Source of the DNA: Chara braunii
Lineage: Eukaryota; Streptophyta; Charophyceae; Charales; Characeae
Assembly: GCA_003427395.1 (NCBI GenBank)
Contig: BFEA01000326.1
Location: 1,283,940 to 1,330,275, forward strand
Direction of reading: 5' to 3'
Length of the DNA stretch: 46,336 nucleotides
In this document: positions 1 to 10,421 of the stretch, in pieces
Position numbering within the stretch: position 1 is the stretch's first letter
Layout: each line of letters opens with the position of its first letter
Program-made: the position numbers and the translations under genes
The notes under the pieces: model-generated
What the model saw: the letters and a program-made list of their open reading frames with translations, nothing else
Told to the model about the DNA's origin: nothing
The model's database searches: none

Positions 1-520
1 CACCTACCAACCGAGCCACTCCAAGCACCTCCGGACCAAGCCACTCCAAGCAACGACCGACTGAGGCATTTCAAGCACCTATACCGCCTGAGGCACTCCA
101 AGCACCTATACCGACCAAGGCACTCCAAGCGCCTACTGACCGAGCCACTCCAAGCACCTACCCACCGAACCACTCCAAGCACCTACTGACACAGCGACTC
201 CAAGCACCTACCGACCGAGCCACTCCAAGCACCTATACCGACCGAGGCACTCCAAACACCTATACCGACCGAGGCACTCCAAACACCTACGGACCGAGCC
301 ACTCCAAGCACCTTCCGACTGAGCATCTCCAAGCACCTACCGAACGAGCCACTCTTAGCACTTATACCGACCGAGCCACTCCAAGCACCGATACCGACCG
401 AGCCACTGCAAACGCCGACGGACAGAGCTACTCCAAGCACCTACCGACCGAGCCACTGCAAACGCCGATGGACAGAGCCACTCTAGACAGCTATCGACCG
501 AGCCACTCCAAATACCGATA
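1..520. repeat. 25/27-bp minisatellite array
   Basis: About 20 degenerate copies of a unit built around GAGCCACTCCAAGCACCTA. Two unit lengths alternate: 25 bp, and 27 bp where an extra TA follows CCTA. The array runs off the left edge, so its full length is unknown. A long minus-strand open frame crosses it only because the repeat lacks stops in that frame, and I do not regard it as coding. Confidence 0.95.
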
Positions 521-590
521 GGTTGATAGATTGATCGATCGATAGATAGATAGATAGATAGAGAGGGAGAGAAAAAAAAAAAAAAAAAAA
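521..590. repeat. GATA / GA / poly-A simple repeats
   Basis: A short degenerate GATC/GATA run, then GA repeats and an A tract of about 19 bases. It separates the minisatellite from the gag fragment. Confidence 0.9.
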
Positions 591-592
591 AG

Positions 593-991
593 TTATCTCC
601 TAAGAGAAAGACGAAAGCGAGGAATGTCGCAACTCATACCCGTGAGAGAACGATTGACGCCCCAAACAAGAAGGGAACAGAGGAGCGAAGGGTTCAGAAA
701 GAAGCTGGTATAGCTCTGCTTCCCACTACATCTGATCCTAAAAAGGGGTGTGACGACAAGGATGCATCGTCAACCAAAAGTTGGAAAAGGAGGAAGAATA
801 ATTGGCGACGAGAGCAGTGGTCAAGGATAGTATGTGCTTAATGTAAAAAAACTGGTCATACCCCTCGCAAATGTAAGATGGCAAAGGAAGGAGTAAAGGG
901 TTAAGACCGTTGTGCTTTAGACAAGGGGTTGGTTCCTCCCAATAACTATCATCATTTAATTTATCTCGTCCATAGCAAGAAAGGGGTAGAA
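593..991 (+). pseudogene. LTR-retrotransposon gag fragment with CCHC zinc knuckle
   Basis: One reading frame stays open for about 130 codons with only two stops (839 and 902). It is rich in Lys and Arg, as expected of the nucleocapsid end of a plant retroelement Gag, which packages element RNA. At 833-874 it carries a CX2CX3GHX4C knuckle, visible as CKKTGHTPRKC. The residue between the first two cysteines is a TAA stop. The fragment starts right after the poly-A tract, and no LTR, primer site or protease is seen beside it. Copia and gypsy Gag both carry such knuckles and I cannot choose between them. The two stops make it a relic. Confidence 0.6.
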
Positions 992-1739
992 TGATGTCAT
1001 CAGTCTTTAACGACTTATAAATAAATATTCGGAACATTATGACGATGTGAAAGGCTCAGTTGCCAGACTAATGAGCAATTATTTTACCTTGCTTTTGAGT
1101 TGAGTCTACGAGTTTTATGAGACATAGGTTTCAACTTGGATATAATTCTAATTTCAAGTGTGCATTATTACTTTTATTAAGACTGTGCGTATATTCTGGA
1201 TTTGACTATCAACTCTCTAACTTGATTTTTAGTTTGGTTGCATGCAAGTGGAGGTCTTTTAGGGTTCGATTGTCCGTACGCTGACGTCCTTTCATCTCTG
1301 CGAGAACGTTTGGGATCATATTGTGTATATTAGTCTTTTGTGACTTATAGAGTATGTTATATAAGGTCATTTGTTTCTTATTGGGACCTGAATCGATGAT
1401 TTGAGGCTTGTGGGGATTTGAGACTCGAGATAATCTGATTTTCTTCCGAGAACCATCTTGGTATGGATTTTGATTCCCCAAGGTTGCAGAATCGTGCGTG
1501 TTCGAGTTGTCATTTGCATTATCGCCATTGTGGCTTTGTGTGGTTTCTCGTGTTTGACGTATGAAAAAAAAAAGAGTAACAGTATAAAGTAAAAGGGTGG
1601 ATGAAGTGTGCGAACCAAGGAAGGTTCATTGAAGTGAAGAAAGCGTGATTATCGGTGAAGGATTTATGTGAGGCTTGAAGAGTCCAGAAAATTATATAAA
1701 GAGAGAGGTTATGCCTGAAGGCAGCCTAAGTGGTTATTG
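992..1739. other. non-coding, nothing recognised
   Basis: AT-rich DNA with many stops in all frames. No repeat unit, RNA gene or protein motif is recognised. It may be further retroelement remains continuing from the gag fragment. Confidence 0.5.
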
Positions 1740-1748
1740 ATCTCATTT

Positions 1749-1912
1749 GGACTCACCTTCAAGTGAAAGATATTTCTTAAAGGTTATATGGATAGTCCAT
1801 CCGTAAGTGGGAGGATGACTGAGAGGTTTTATGGTTGATTCCCCTTCAAGTGGGAAGAGGTCTTAATACATTTTATGAAAAATTCATCCTTGAGTGGGAA
1901 GATGACTTGAAT
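1749..1912. repeat. hairpin array, loop CTTCAAGTGGGA
   Basis: Four loosely spaced copies of a short foldback whose centre resembles CTTCAAGTGGGA. Stems: TTCCC/GGGAA at 1839-1856, AGTC-ATCC/GGAT-GACT at 1794-1820, TCATC/GATGA at 1884-1905, and a weak CTCAC/GTGA unit near 1751-1767. The arms differ between units but pair within each. Confidence 0.55.
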
Positions 1913-1984
1913 TTTTTTTTTTTTTGTATAAGAGTTTTATCCTCCACCAAAATCGGCAACTTCATTCTGTTCGTTTTCAATTGT

Positions 1985-2325
1985 CGACGGGGGTGTCGTC
2001 TGCGGCAGGGAAACCCGCCTGATTCTGAGACCCTTCATGTTTGGCCTTTGGTTGTGAGTCACATGTGATTTTTGTACACGGCAGAGAGTGAGGAAAAAAA
2101 CGCCAGAATCGATATCCCCGCTTGTTTAGTCGCATGATAATCGGTGGAGGTGCCACCTGCGGCAGGGAAACCCGTCAGATTCAGGGACTCTTCGCTTAGC
2201 TTGTTATGGGCTGCAAGCGGTCTAACTTGCGGCAGTGGTTTCCATGATTGAGAGGAGTGAGTTGGCTATTAGCCGGTAGGAGCGTCATCTGCAGCAGGAA
2301 AACCTACCAGATTTTGGGTCCCTCC
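1985..2325. repeat. three-copy dispersed tandem unit, core TGCGGCAGGGAAACC
   Basis: Units near 1985-2036, 2141-2193 and 2272-2325 share a core TGCGGCAGGGAAACC followed by a GATT..GGGACYCTTC tail, with a partial core at 2228-2243. Unit 3 also folds (GGTAGG before the core, CCTACC after it). Units 1 and 2 pair poorly. Confidence 0.7.
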
Positions 2326-2330
2326 AATCG

Positions 2331-3469
2331 GCTTTAGTTTTGGTTGGAAGTGGCGTGTTAACGAGTGTGAAACTTTAAACAGTATAAACGTGAGTTTTAT
2401 TTGGAAAACAATTATGAGAGTTTGCTCACTGAGCAAGGCTTGTGACTGCTTGTGACTGAAATTGACAAAGTGTATGATGAAAGCGAAAAACCTTACTCAT
2501 AAAAGTAGGATTTATGAGCAAAAAGTGTGATTTTCTTTTATTTTAAAGACTTAGTGAATACCCCCACCCATCCGTTTGATGAATCACTAAAATGAGTGGT
2601 TTCTATGTGACAGTAATGACTTGTGGGATTGGGCTTAACGGGGTCCCTCCCATAAGGTACATTTGTGGCATGTGTGATGGTGTCAAACACCATAATCTTC
2701 TAGTTAGCTGAAAGATTGAGGTGTCTGATTATTCCCCACAATAGGGTATCCTCTTGAGAAAAACTTGAAATGGATGTATGACTGAGTTGAGTCTGAATGA
2801 TCATCGTAAGCCAACACAAGATTGAGTTCTGGTCTGTGGTACGGTGATCCGGGTGCCCGGCGTGATGAAATATCGTTAAAAGAGACCGTGAGTGGTGTAG
2901 TCTTGAGTCTAACTTTAAATAATTCCCCGTCTATGATTGTAGTGGGTGGAAAATGGTTTTATCCACTTGTCGAATTAGAGATTGAACTGTGTCAGTGCTT
3001 AGCAGATTATTCGATTGTTATAAATTTTCACTCCTATTAGGAATTGGATGGGATTTTTCACTGTTGATGTTAGCCTAGCTACTTTGAGGAATTAAGGTCT
3101 CGAGCTAATATAACTTAATGACCGTTTTAGTCGAAGTTAAGGACTCGAGGAGGTTATCATATACTTTTTCTAAAGACTATGTTTTAGTGGTACTTGGTTT
3201 AAGCATCCGTTGCGACGGGAACATCGCTTAGTTGGGTCCGGTTAGACTATTGTACTAAATACCTTTACAAGGGTATTTTAGTTTTGGCGTGTTTTCTGCA
3301 AGTCGCACTAGTGCAACCTCGTCCTCTCGACGACGCACGTACGGGAGGAAGTTTAGGCCCTCGCCGGGGTGAGCGGCGCGTGTGGGGTATGGACGACGAG
3401 GTGCAACCAAGCGCAGCCTGGGTGTACGCGGCGTCACGTGCCAGCGGGATGCACGACGTTTATTCTTGC
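2331..3469. other. non-coding, nothing recognised
   Basis: No protein motif or long repeat is seen. A small perfect foldback ATGGTGT-caa-ACACCAT lies near 2678-2694. The GC content rises from about 3290. Confidence 0.4.
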
Positions 3470-3520
3470 TTTTATTATTTATTTATTTATTTGCTTTAAT
3501 TATTTATTTATTTATTTGCT
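3470..3520. repeat. ATTT simple repeat, two blocks
   Basis: Two runs of TTTATTTATTTATTTGCTTT separated by about 25 bases, so the tract itself is locally duplicated. Confidence 0.85.
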
Positions 3521-3695
3521 TTTATCGCTTTCTAAGGTCTTTAGCTCAATGATTTATTTCAAGGCCGACATCGGGACCAGCAGACCTGGCTCAAGTACTA
3601 GATTTCCAGATACGGGTAGTCGTTGCGGTAGTCAAGGACCTTGACCACTCGCCTCTTTCGACGGGCCCGTTCGGGCTCCTGTCAATTGGGAATGC

Positions 3696-4223
3696 TTGCA
3701 AAACTTTCTCATCCCACCCGCATTGAACCACGGACCAAAGAGGTCAATATGCGTGGAAGTGGTGGGGTCCGTGGTTGTGGTTTCCCTCGCTTCCCAATTG
3801 AGGAGCGCCGATAGCCTAAGAGTAGAAAGGACTTGGAAAACATTCACACGCCTGTGGGACTGCAGCCCAAGGGTGGCTGGGGTCGCTGCGGGTGCACCGT
3901 CCGCCGACCACAATTTGTTGTGAGAGGTTTTGAGTGTGCGCACGCCCACTGGGTCCCGCGAGATGGTGAACTCGCCTACGCATAAAGGGGGGGGCGCCAG
4001 GCAGAGGCCCTCTGCGGTACTGGCTGCAGTGGCCGTTTCCATGGAACCCGCCCCCATTTCAGTCCTCAAAAAGTTCTCATTTGAATATTTGGTACTACCA
4101 CCAAGACCTGCACTAGGTCCCGCCTCACCTAACTTGCGCTGCGGGCATACACAGTGGGCCTACGTTCTCCACTGGATACCACGTCGAAGCCGCCTCTGCG
4201 GCCAAAGGGAAGGTCAGGCATAG
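3696..4223 (+). other. unassigned open frame with one stop
   Basis: The same frame is open from 3696 to 4223 except for a TGA at 3921-3923. The DNA is more GC-rich than its surroundings. I recognise no domain, motif, signal peptide or membrane segment. The opposite strand is also open for about 145 codons over the same DNA, so openness may only reflect base composition. It could be a decayed retroelement segment. Confidence 0.15.
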
Positions 4224-4529
4224 GTGGGGCGCTACATCACCATCAATTGGGGTTGATTGATCCGCCAGTTGGGTCGTTACACAGTCAACGGATTTTGGCT
4301 TCCGTAATCGGTGCCCCACAGTCGGTACCGGTTCACACTGCTTGTTGTGCCTACGTTAGAGCGCAGTTGGGCGTCGATAGTAAGGCAGGCGAACGGGAAG
4401 GCAAAGTGGAGGGAGATGAAGCAAGGAGGCAACGAGAGGTGGGGACAAATCAGGGCGCAATCTCGCGCCGGGTGCATTCACACAGTGGAGATGGCAGAAA
4501 GAACGGGTGAGCGCGGTTGAAGAAGCACA

Positions 4530-5107
4530 ACTCGCTCGTTCCTCCGTAGAATCGGGCGAGTGAAGAAGGGAGTTTCGGGTGTTAGCCCAAGGTGAGTGCA
4601 ATGGGGGGGTTAGATTGGCAAGAGAGTTAGTAGATCGGGGGTTAGTAAGGAAGAAACGTGCATGGTCGTGTAACGATGGCGAAGTGTAGCAAAAATATGG
4701 AGGAGCGAAGAAACAGAGTCCTCGCCCGATCGTTGATGGAATCGGGTGAACCAACGGGCGAGACCATGGGTTTTGAAGCATCAGGAATCCATTGGCACAA
4801 TCAAAATTTGCGGAAGGATAGCGGATGTTGTGCTATGAGGGCTATGAGACGCGTGGAAAAATGGTGGGAGCGGATATGAAAAATTTTAGAAAACAGAGTT
4901 TTCCCTCGATTTCACGTTGAATCGAGTGGAGTCAGAGGTAAGGTTAAGGTTTTCTGGCCGGGCGAATCGAATAATGAGGCCGGATTTAAAGCAAAACTTG
5001 TGAAGTAGGAGTTAGGAAAAGTTATGAGTGCGCGAGAGTGGCGGGGAAAGGGCTATGGCAAAAGGTGAAAGTTGAGAATTTCGCTCGTTCCTCAGCGAAA
5101 ACGAGCG
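4530..5107. repeat. about 180-190-bp spaced hairpin repeat (four units)
   Basis: Four foldbacks at regular spacing: ACTCGC/GCGAGT at 4530-4561, CCCGAT/ATCGGG at 4725-4746, CTCGATT/AATCGAG at 4905-4926, CGCTCGTT/AACGAGCG at 5082-5107. Two are preceded by a similar AAACAGAG-like run. The DNA between them is strongly diverged, which suggests an old tandem repeat whose hairpins are the best kept part. Confidence 0.6.
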
Positions 5108-5427
5108 AGAAAAGAAGTTGAATTGGCAGTTTTAGACATAGAGAATTTAATGGCAGTATCAGATTTGGGGTTTAGTGGGTGATTTTGAAACTGGGTTAGT
5201 AAAAAACTGCGCAGGGAAAAGAAGAATACGAATTGGTGAATGTATCTTTCCGACATCTAGCAGAAGATTCATTCTACTTTGTACTGTCGACGTAGGGCCA
5301 GTTCGTGCTAGCGGTCATGGCGCTATTCGTCATCCCAGCCCTTCGGCGCCCTTCTGTCTGCTAATGATGCCATTTACAGTCGGAGTGCTCATCACCATGG
5401 TCCCTGTCCTCTTAGTTTGTTGTCTCT

Positions 5428-6096
5428 TTGGTGATTTCGGTTGCCTGCCATCGCTATATGTCCAACTGTGGAGTATGCATCGGGTCAGGGTGCGGGCTAG
5501 GTGCTTTGAAGGGCAGTAAAGGGAGAGATGAGATAGAGGATGTGAAGGATGAAGGAAAAGGTTTTCCTCATCTGATCGGTAGATGTGGCCACTCTCTTTT
5601 TGTCCACGCGCATGACAAAAAAGCAACGCATATTTTTGTAGTTCAGCAGAAGATCTCTCCTTATTTCGCACATCGGCAGGCTGCTCAGTTGGAGCATGCA
5701 TGAAGTCGTCGAATTGGAGGCGTGAGTTCTAAGCCAGTAGCCCGACTTGGTAAGGCATTCAAGTCACATTCAGAAGGTTTGAGCTCATCCCCTTTGACTG
5801 CGTGTGCGCGGGCGAGTTTGGCAGCCGCCATGCAGGGGTATACGATCGTGACTGGGTCGCTTGCTGAAGGTGGAGACAAGGCAGCAACCAGCTAGGCCGC
5901 TATTGCTTTAGTCGGTGGGCTACTCACTCTGTTGCACGAGGTAGCAAGGAAACGAGAGGTGAGAGGCTTACTTGTTGGCAAGCGTGCGGTCCACCCCCGT
6001 CAGTTGGAGCAGCAAGGAGACTGGCCACGAGGTGAAGGCTTACCTGTTATCTGGGGTGCCACTCCTCTCGTCAACCTGCACACGCGAAGGAAGTAG
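5428..6096 (+). other. unassigned decayed open frame
   Basis: A frame with few stops (the first at 5701-5703) covers most of this GC-richer stretch. The predicted residues look protein-like: an Ala/Leu/Ser-rich part around 5780-5880 and a hydrophobic stretch around 5895-5935. The stops seen are TGA and TAG, which CpG/CpNpG decay could produce from Arg or Trp codons. I do not recognise the family, and no start, intron pattern or partner gene can be defended. A decayed mobile-element protein is the default guess. Confidence 0.2.
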
Positions 6097-6353
6097 TTGT
6101 AGGGCACAAACCTGGTTGTCAGCCTGTGCGTTGTTCATCCTACCGGACAGGGTTACGGAAGGTGAGCCACGAGGGTACAAATTCACCTATGGTCAATACT
6201 CTTCGGGTCGCGAACTCGACAAAGTGACTGAGTCTCCTTGGAGGGGGATATTGCTGCGAATTGAGAAGTTGTCACGGGGTCAACAGTCGACCGTTTGACT
6301 ATGATTGACCGAGTTGAAAGGTTGTTTTGTTTGGGTCTGACTGGGTCAATCAA

Positions 6354-7080
6354 AGGCTGGGAGAGTCTCCATAAGATTGGAGGGCCCAGTGCTATGTTTA
6401 TTTTCGATTGCCCGAAGGACCAGACAGGTTCCCATAAGATTGGGTGGTCTGGTTGCTCTGACTTGCAATGGTTGTCTGTGGTTGACCTTTTAGGAACAAA
6501 GCATTGTCCCATTTGGGTGGCTTGGTTGCCTTCTTTATTTTGAGTTTTTCTAAGTTTCTTTCGATTCTGAATGAGGGGGTCTGAGCATGTTCCATAAGTT
6601 TGGATGGCTCAACCCCTTCCTGTTTTATTTAAAGGAACGAATCAGGCAGAGGACCAGACATGTTCCATAAGTTTGGGTGGTCTTGGTCCAATGCCACATA
6701 CATGCTGGAACCAGAAGGTGAAATTTGTTCATATTTCAGACTACTTTATTTATGAACAGGCTAGTTAGACATTTTTTCCATAAGATTAGATGGTCTAGCT
6801 ATGGTATATTATCTAACTGAAGAAGATATGAATTAAGAATAAAATTGTGGTAAGAAGGGATGGGTTAAACCTTGATCTAAGATGACCCATTCAGTCATAT
6901 ATTACCTTAAAAGACAAAGTGCAGACAGTTATATATAACTTGGATACTTAAATGGTTCGGAGCTACTAGGTTGGTTAACCTAGTCATGTGTCAAAAAAAA
7001 AGAAAAGTTGCAATGCCCTGTGTTTGTGTATATTCTATGACTGAGCTAGACAGGTTCCTATAAGATTGGGTGGTCTAGCT
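6354..7080. repeat. hairpin array with conserved loop CCATAAGATTGGGTGG
   Basis: Six units share a loop close to TTCCATAAGATTGGGTGG: 6354-6391, 6417-6455, 6574-6617, 6651-6689, 6750-6804 and 7042-7080. Each loop is flanked by complementary arms, and the arms differ between units: CTGGG/CCCAG, ACCAGAC/GTCTGGT, GGGGTCTGAGC/GCTCAACCCC, GGACCAGAC/GTCTTGGTCC, TAGTTAGAC/GTCTAGCTA (one G:T), AGCTAGAC/GTCTAGCT. Distances between units vary, so it is a dispersed array and not a simple tandem repeat. No coding frame crosses it. Confidence 0.8.
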
Positions 7081-7377
7081 GTAAGCCTCAAGTAAATTGG
7101 TTATAAGGGACAAATCAATGAGAGACTATGAACTATTGTTTGGCCAGGTTGACTTGGGGTTGGTGAGAGTACTTACCTTTGTGATTTGGTCTTGCATGTT
7201 ACTGAGTGAGATTACTACTTGGTCTGAATTTTCAGTTGATAGGTAGTTGCTTTACATGCTCGTCACGTGCTAGAGCCATAAGAGTTAGTTTCAATTATTG
7301 CATTTTATGGGCTAAGTTTTTTTTCCCTATTTAGATCAATTCTCGCATTTTCTGGGATCATATGCTATACTTGGCTT

Positions 7378-7680
7378 TGTATAAATTTCGGTAGGCTACT
7401 TTCTCTACGAGAAGCGCTGCCGAAATTTTTGCAAATCCAAGGAGTTAGTTGAAATTTGACCCTTCAAAGTTCAACTTGTCTGATTCTATATATGGTTTAG
7501 TAAAAATCTGGAAAGTCTCATTTTCTAAAGGGAGTACTACCCAAATTTTTGCTAATTCTGAGAGTTAGACAAAATTTGACTTTGGAAAGTTGAAGATTAT
7601 TTCTGTTTTCATATTTAGGCTGATATAAATTCTAAAGAGACACTTTTTCTACGGGAAGGAGAAAAGGTTAACAGAGCCCT
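7378..7680. repeat. about 120-bp tandem repeat with AAATTTCGG/CCGAAATTT foldback
   Basis: Two diverged units start near 7378 and 7500, with a third partial one near 7620. Each has a TTTCTCTAC / TTTTCTAAAG / TTTTTCTACG segment and a GTTAG..AAATTTGAC tail. In the first, AAATTTCGG (7383-7391) pairs with CCGAAATTT (7420-7428). The right arm GCGCTGCCGAAATTTT recurs at 8092-8110, and its CTGCCGAAATTTTT part recurs at 29687-29700. Confidence 0.7.
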
Positions 7681-8000
7681 AAATTTTTAGGATTTCTTCA
7701 GGGTCATTATAACAAACGTCTCATACCTTTACACCAGACTTGTCACCAGTCCATAGAGTGGACACCAAATACAGCAACAACAACAAAAAATTAAAAAAAA
7801 AAAAGATCAAAGGGACCTTAAACCCCAAGGCAAAAGTGTGTTATCATGCAAAATTCACTCTTTTTACAGTTTTGAGGATTTTCAGGATTTTTCAGGGTTG
7901 GCCAAAACAGTGAACTCCAAGACCCCAACAAACACCAAACTTGACACATACAGACCTTGATAAAAAAAAAAGAAGGGCAAAAAAAAAAAAAAAAAAAAAC
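7640..8000 (-). repeat. dispersed repeat, copy 1 (inverted relative to 42060-42370)
   Basis: The reverse complement of this segment aligns with 42060-42370 through shared landmarks: GTCCACTCTATG, GGTGACAAG, a T-rich run, and a GTGTTTGTTGGGGT block. The copies are clearly diverged. Size and flanks suggest part of an LTR or a non-autonomous element, but no terminal repeats or target duplication are seen. Confidence 0.7.
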
Positions 8001-8129
8001 TGGGAAAAATGATCTTCAATGCACTTTTTAGGGTTGGGGGTGTTACCTTGGGGCTGAATAGTGGGGGTCCCCATTAACCTGTGGTGACGGGAAGCGCTGC
8101 CGAAATTTTCTTAGTTTAAAGGAGATAAA

Positions 8130-8250
8130 TTGTATTTTGACAGGTGACGATTCTGACAATCCACCCTCCATAGGCGAGATACTTTCAAAGATTATATTTT
8201 GACAGGTGGCGATTCTGACAACCCACCCTCCATAGGGGAGATACTGTCGA
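8130..8250. repeat. two-copy tandem repeat of about 68 bp
   Basis: Two near-identical units share TTTTGACAGGTG-CGATTCTG and CCACCCTCCATAGG. GGTGGCGATTCTGACA resembles sequences seen at LTR/primer-site junctions of plant retroelements. I do not call a primer site because no matching tRNA end is certain. Confidence 0.75.
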
Positions 8251-8329
8251 AGGTCTACCTTTCTTTGGGTACTAGCTTAGAGGTGGACTCAGATTTTGTC
8301 ATGAGAAGATTTTGAGTGAGAGTGTGATA

Positions 8330-9900
8330 TGGGGATTTATTATGCATACACTTATAAGCTTAGTCTAGGAATTGGTCCGTCTTGTGTTACAGGTCCTTTT
8401 AATCGTTTCGGTTCAGGATTTTACTTATTCTAGCCTGATCTCACAAGGATCATCTTCTGTTATCACTGATAATAGGTCGGTTGGTTGATCGTCGATTTGT
8501 CGGCTCACGACACAACTTTGCCTATATATCTACCTAAACTTGATTCCTTAGTCTTGAGATCTGATATGTTTCTTTGAGGGTTTTAACCGAACTTCTTTAA
8601 TGATCATTATAAAGAACTTATGAGATTTATGAAAAATTGGGCAATGACTGGGGCTTGAGTGTGTGAGGTACGGTATGAGTTACATGGAACAATAAAGTTG
8701 ACCACATTGGTGCATGGCAATGTGGTGTTCGTCTATGTCTGTGTTTTATATAGGTTAGTGTCTTGAAACCTGTATACGAGCCTTACTTTGGACGCAGTGA
8801 GAATGACAACCATGCGTCGCACGATCTGTAAACCTGATGGGTTTATATCTCCCTTTCTTTACTTTACCTCGAGCCCTGATTTGATATATAGGTATTGGGA
8901 TGCCTGATTATTTTTTTTTACTGAGTGATTTTGCTTATTGATTTTTATGGTTGAACGTTGTAGTCTGTGACAGTCGTCAAAGTCAACCCCCTTGACATGA
9001 TGACAAGCCCCCGCTGAGGGAGCTGATCTCCAACGCGATAAGAGACGATTGCCACTACAGGTACGAACCTGTGTACCACCCACTCTCCACGGGGTGCAGA
9101 AGAGGGTGTGGTTCTCAACCGCACTTGGCAGTTTGTCTAACGTCAAGAGATCAATCCCTCAAGGCGCGTGTCAGTCGACACTTGATTGTCGAATGTGACC
9201 CTCGAAACTAGGAGGGACCGCATGATTATGAGCACTACATAGTATGCCATCATTGCGATTGCTTGCATATTCATACATTACTAGTCGATATGGAAAGGCC
9301 CTGCGTCCGCGCGGTTTATACGAAGTCTCGAGCGAGTCGCCTCTCCGATTTCCGCGTCGGAAGGTTATGGAAAGGATAAAAAAAAGGACTAAGAGTGTTG
9401 TTGTGTTGTTTGTTTTGTGTCGTTCCATTTTGTATGGGTGAGTGTTGTGGTGTACGCGTGGTGTGTGGGATGCATTATAGTCGATCGACAACGAATCGCT
9501 CTTGGGACTTCAACTCCCTAGTGTGTCGGTTCGCGTGTGGGTCCCATAGAGGCGTAAGATCGCGCGTACCCCCTATGCTACAACGAACGAGAAACACCCT
9601 CAGCTGGTCCACCTCTGTGGTTGGAACTGATCAGCTTCCGTATTGTGGACTGGTAGCTCGGCGGGGATACGCCCACCGAAGGGAGGTGACAACTCCTCTA
9701 AGGTGGAGGTAAGTCGTGCCTCGCGTAGACCCTATCATGTCGTAGGGGCTTGCAAAAGGTATGGTTGGCGCACTTGGCCGTAGCGGTTTGCGAAAGCTCC
9801 ATGTGTATCGCGACGTGGATTAAACCAACTCCTGCGTGACGCGGCCGGGAGGGTCCCGCTGGACCGAGGCGCTCGACAACGTGACTCAGTAGGACAGTGC
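8330..9900 (+). repeat. dispersed element, copy 1 (partner at 36200-37440)
   Basis: Several blocks occur in the same order here and at 36200-37440. One is a perfect or near-perfect foldback CTGTTATC..GATAAYAG (8457-8475 / 36369-36388) followed by GGTCGGTTG. Another is a CGYACCCC..CTATG..ACGA..GAG block (9570-9600 / 37036-37068). The third is TAGCTC-RRCRGGGATACGCC with the following GGTGACAACYC and AGGTAAGT (9653-9715 / 37129-37190). A piece of the third block, TAGCTCAACAGGG at the partner, matches a Pol III A box, but no B box follows. No protein is recognised. It is probably the leader or LTR of an old retroelement. Confidence 0.6.
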
Positions 9901-10307
9901 TACGATGAAGGCATTTGCCCGAATGACTTGGATATTGGTGAAGTGGTCGAAGATGAGAAAGGTAAGAGGTTCGTATTCAACAGTGCGGTGAACGAGATAA
10001 AAAAAGCAGGATTGCGGCGGGGATTTGTTTGACGGCGGTGCGGATGCAATGAAGGAATGTTTATGATGGGCAGTTGTGATGCGTTCGTATTGGTATTGTG
10101 ATCAAGGTATTATAATGTTTTATTGTGTGCAAATTGGATATCAGTGTTCTGGGAGGGTTCGGAACGGTGTAACGAATGTATTCGATTTTGTTTATAGACG
10201 GAGAATAAATCATATAGATGTGCGCGTGATCAGTTGTGAGAAAATCTTTCCTGAAGATTTGATTTATCTTTGTTTATGAGAGGGAGTTAATCATCCAATC
10301 GGATAAA

Positions 10308-10421
10308 AGAAGAATATGTTGGAGAGTGTTGTGTGATAGGAGCAGTTGTTATTGTGATTCGGGGAGAAGAATATGTTGGAGAGTGTTGTGTGATAGGAGC
10401 AGTTGTTATTGTGATTCGGGG
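10308..10421. repeat. exact 57-bp tandem duplication
   Basis: Units 10308-10364 and 10365-10421 are identical by eye, both starting AGAAGAATATGTTGG and ending ATTCGGGG. Perfect identity inside much decayed DNA means the duplication is recent, or that the assembly repeated a segment here. Confidence 0.95.

Noticed and set aside
1-520. Possible CRISPR-like repeat array
   Set aside because: Units are contiguous with no unique spacers, and the setting is eukaryotic.
5740-5770. tRNA A-box match TAGCCCGACTTGGTAAGGC
   Set aside because: No B box or T arm follows at tRNA distance.
8385-8395. Intron acceptor sites (CAGGTCC at 8390, 21278 and 36310)
   Set aside because: The motif recurs in repeat sequence with no adjoining coding frame.
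9065-9100. B-box-like GGTTCGTACC on the minus strand
   Set aside because: It sits in a short palindrome (CAGGTTCGTACCTG) and no credible A box lies upstream.
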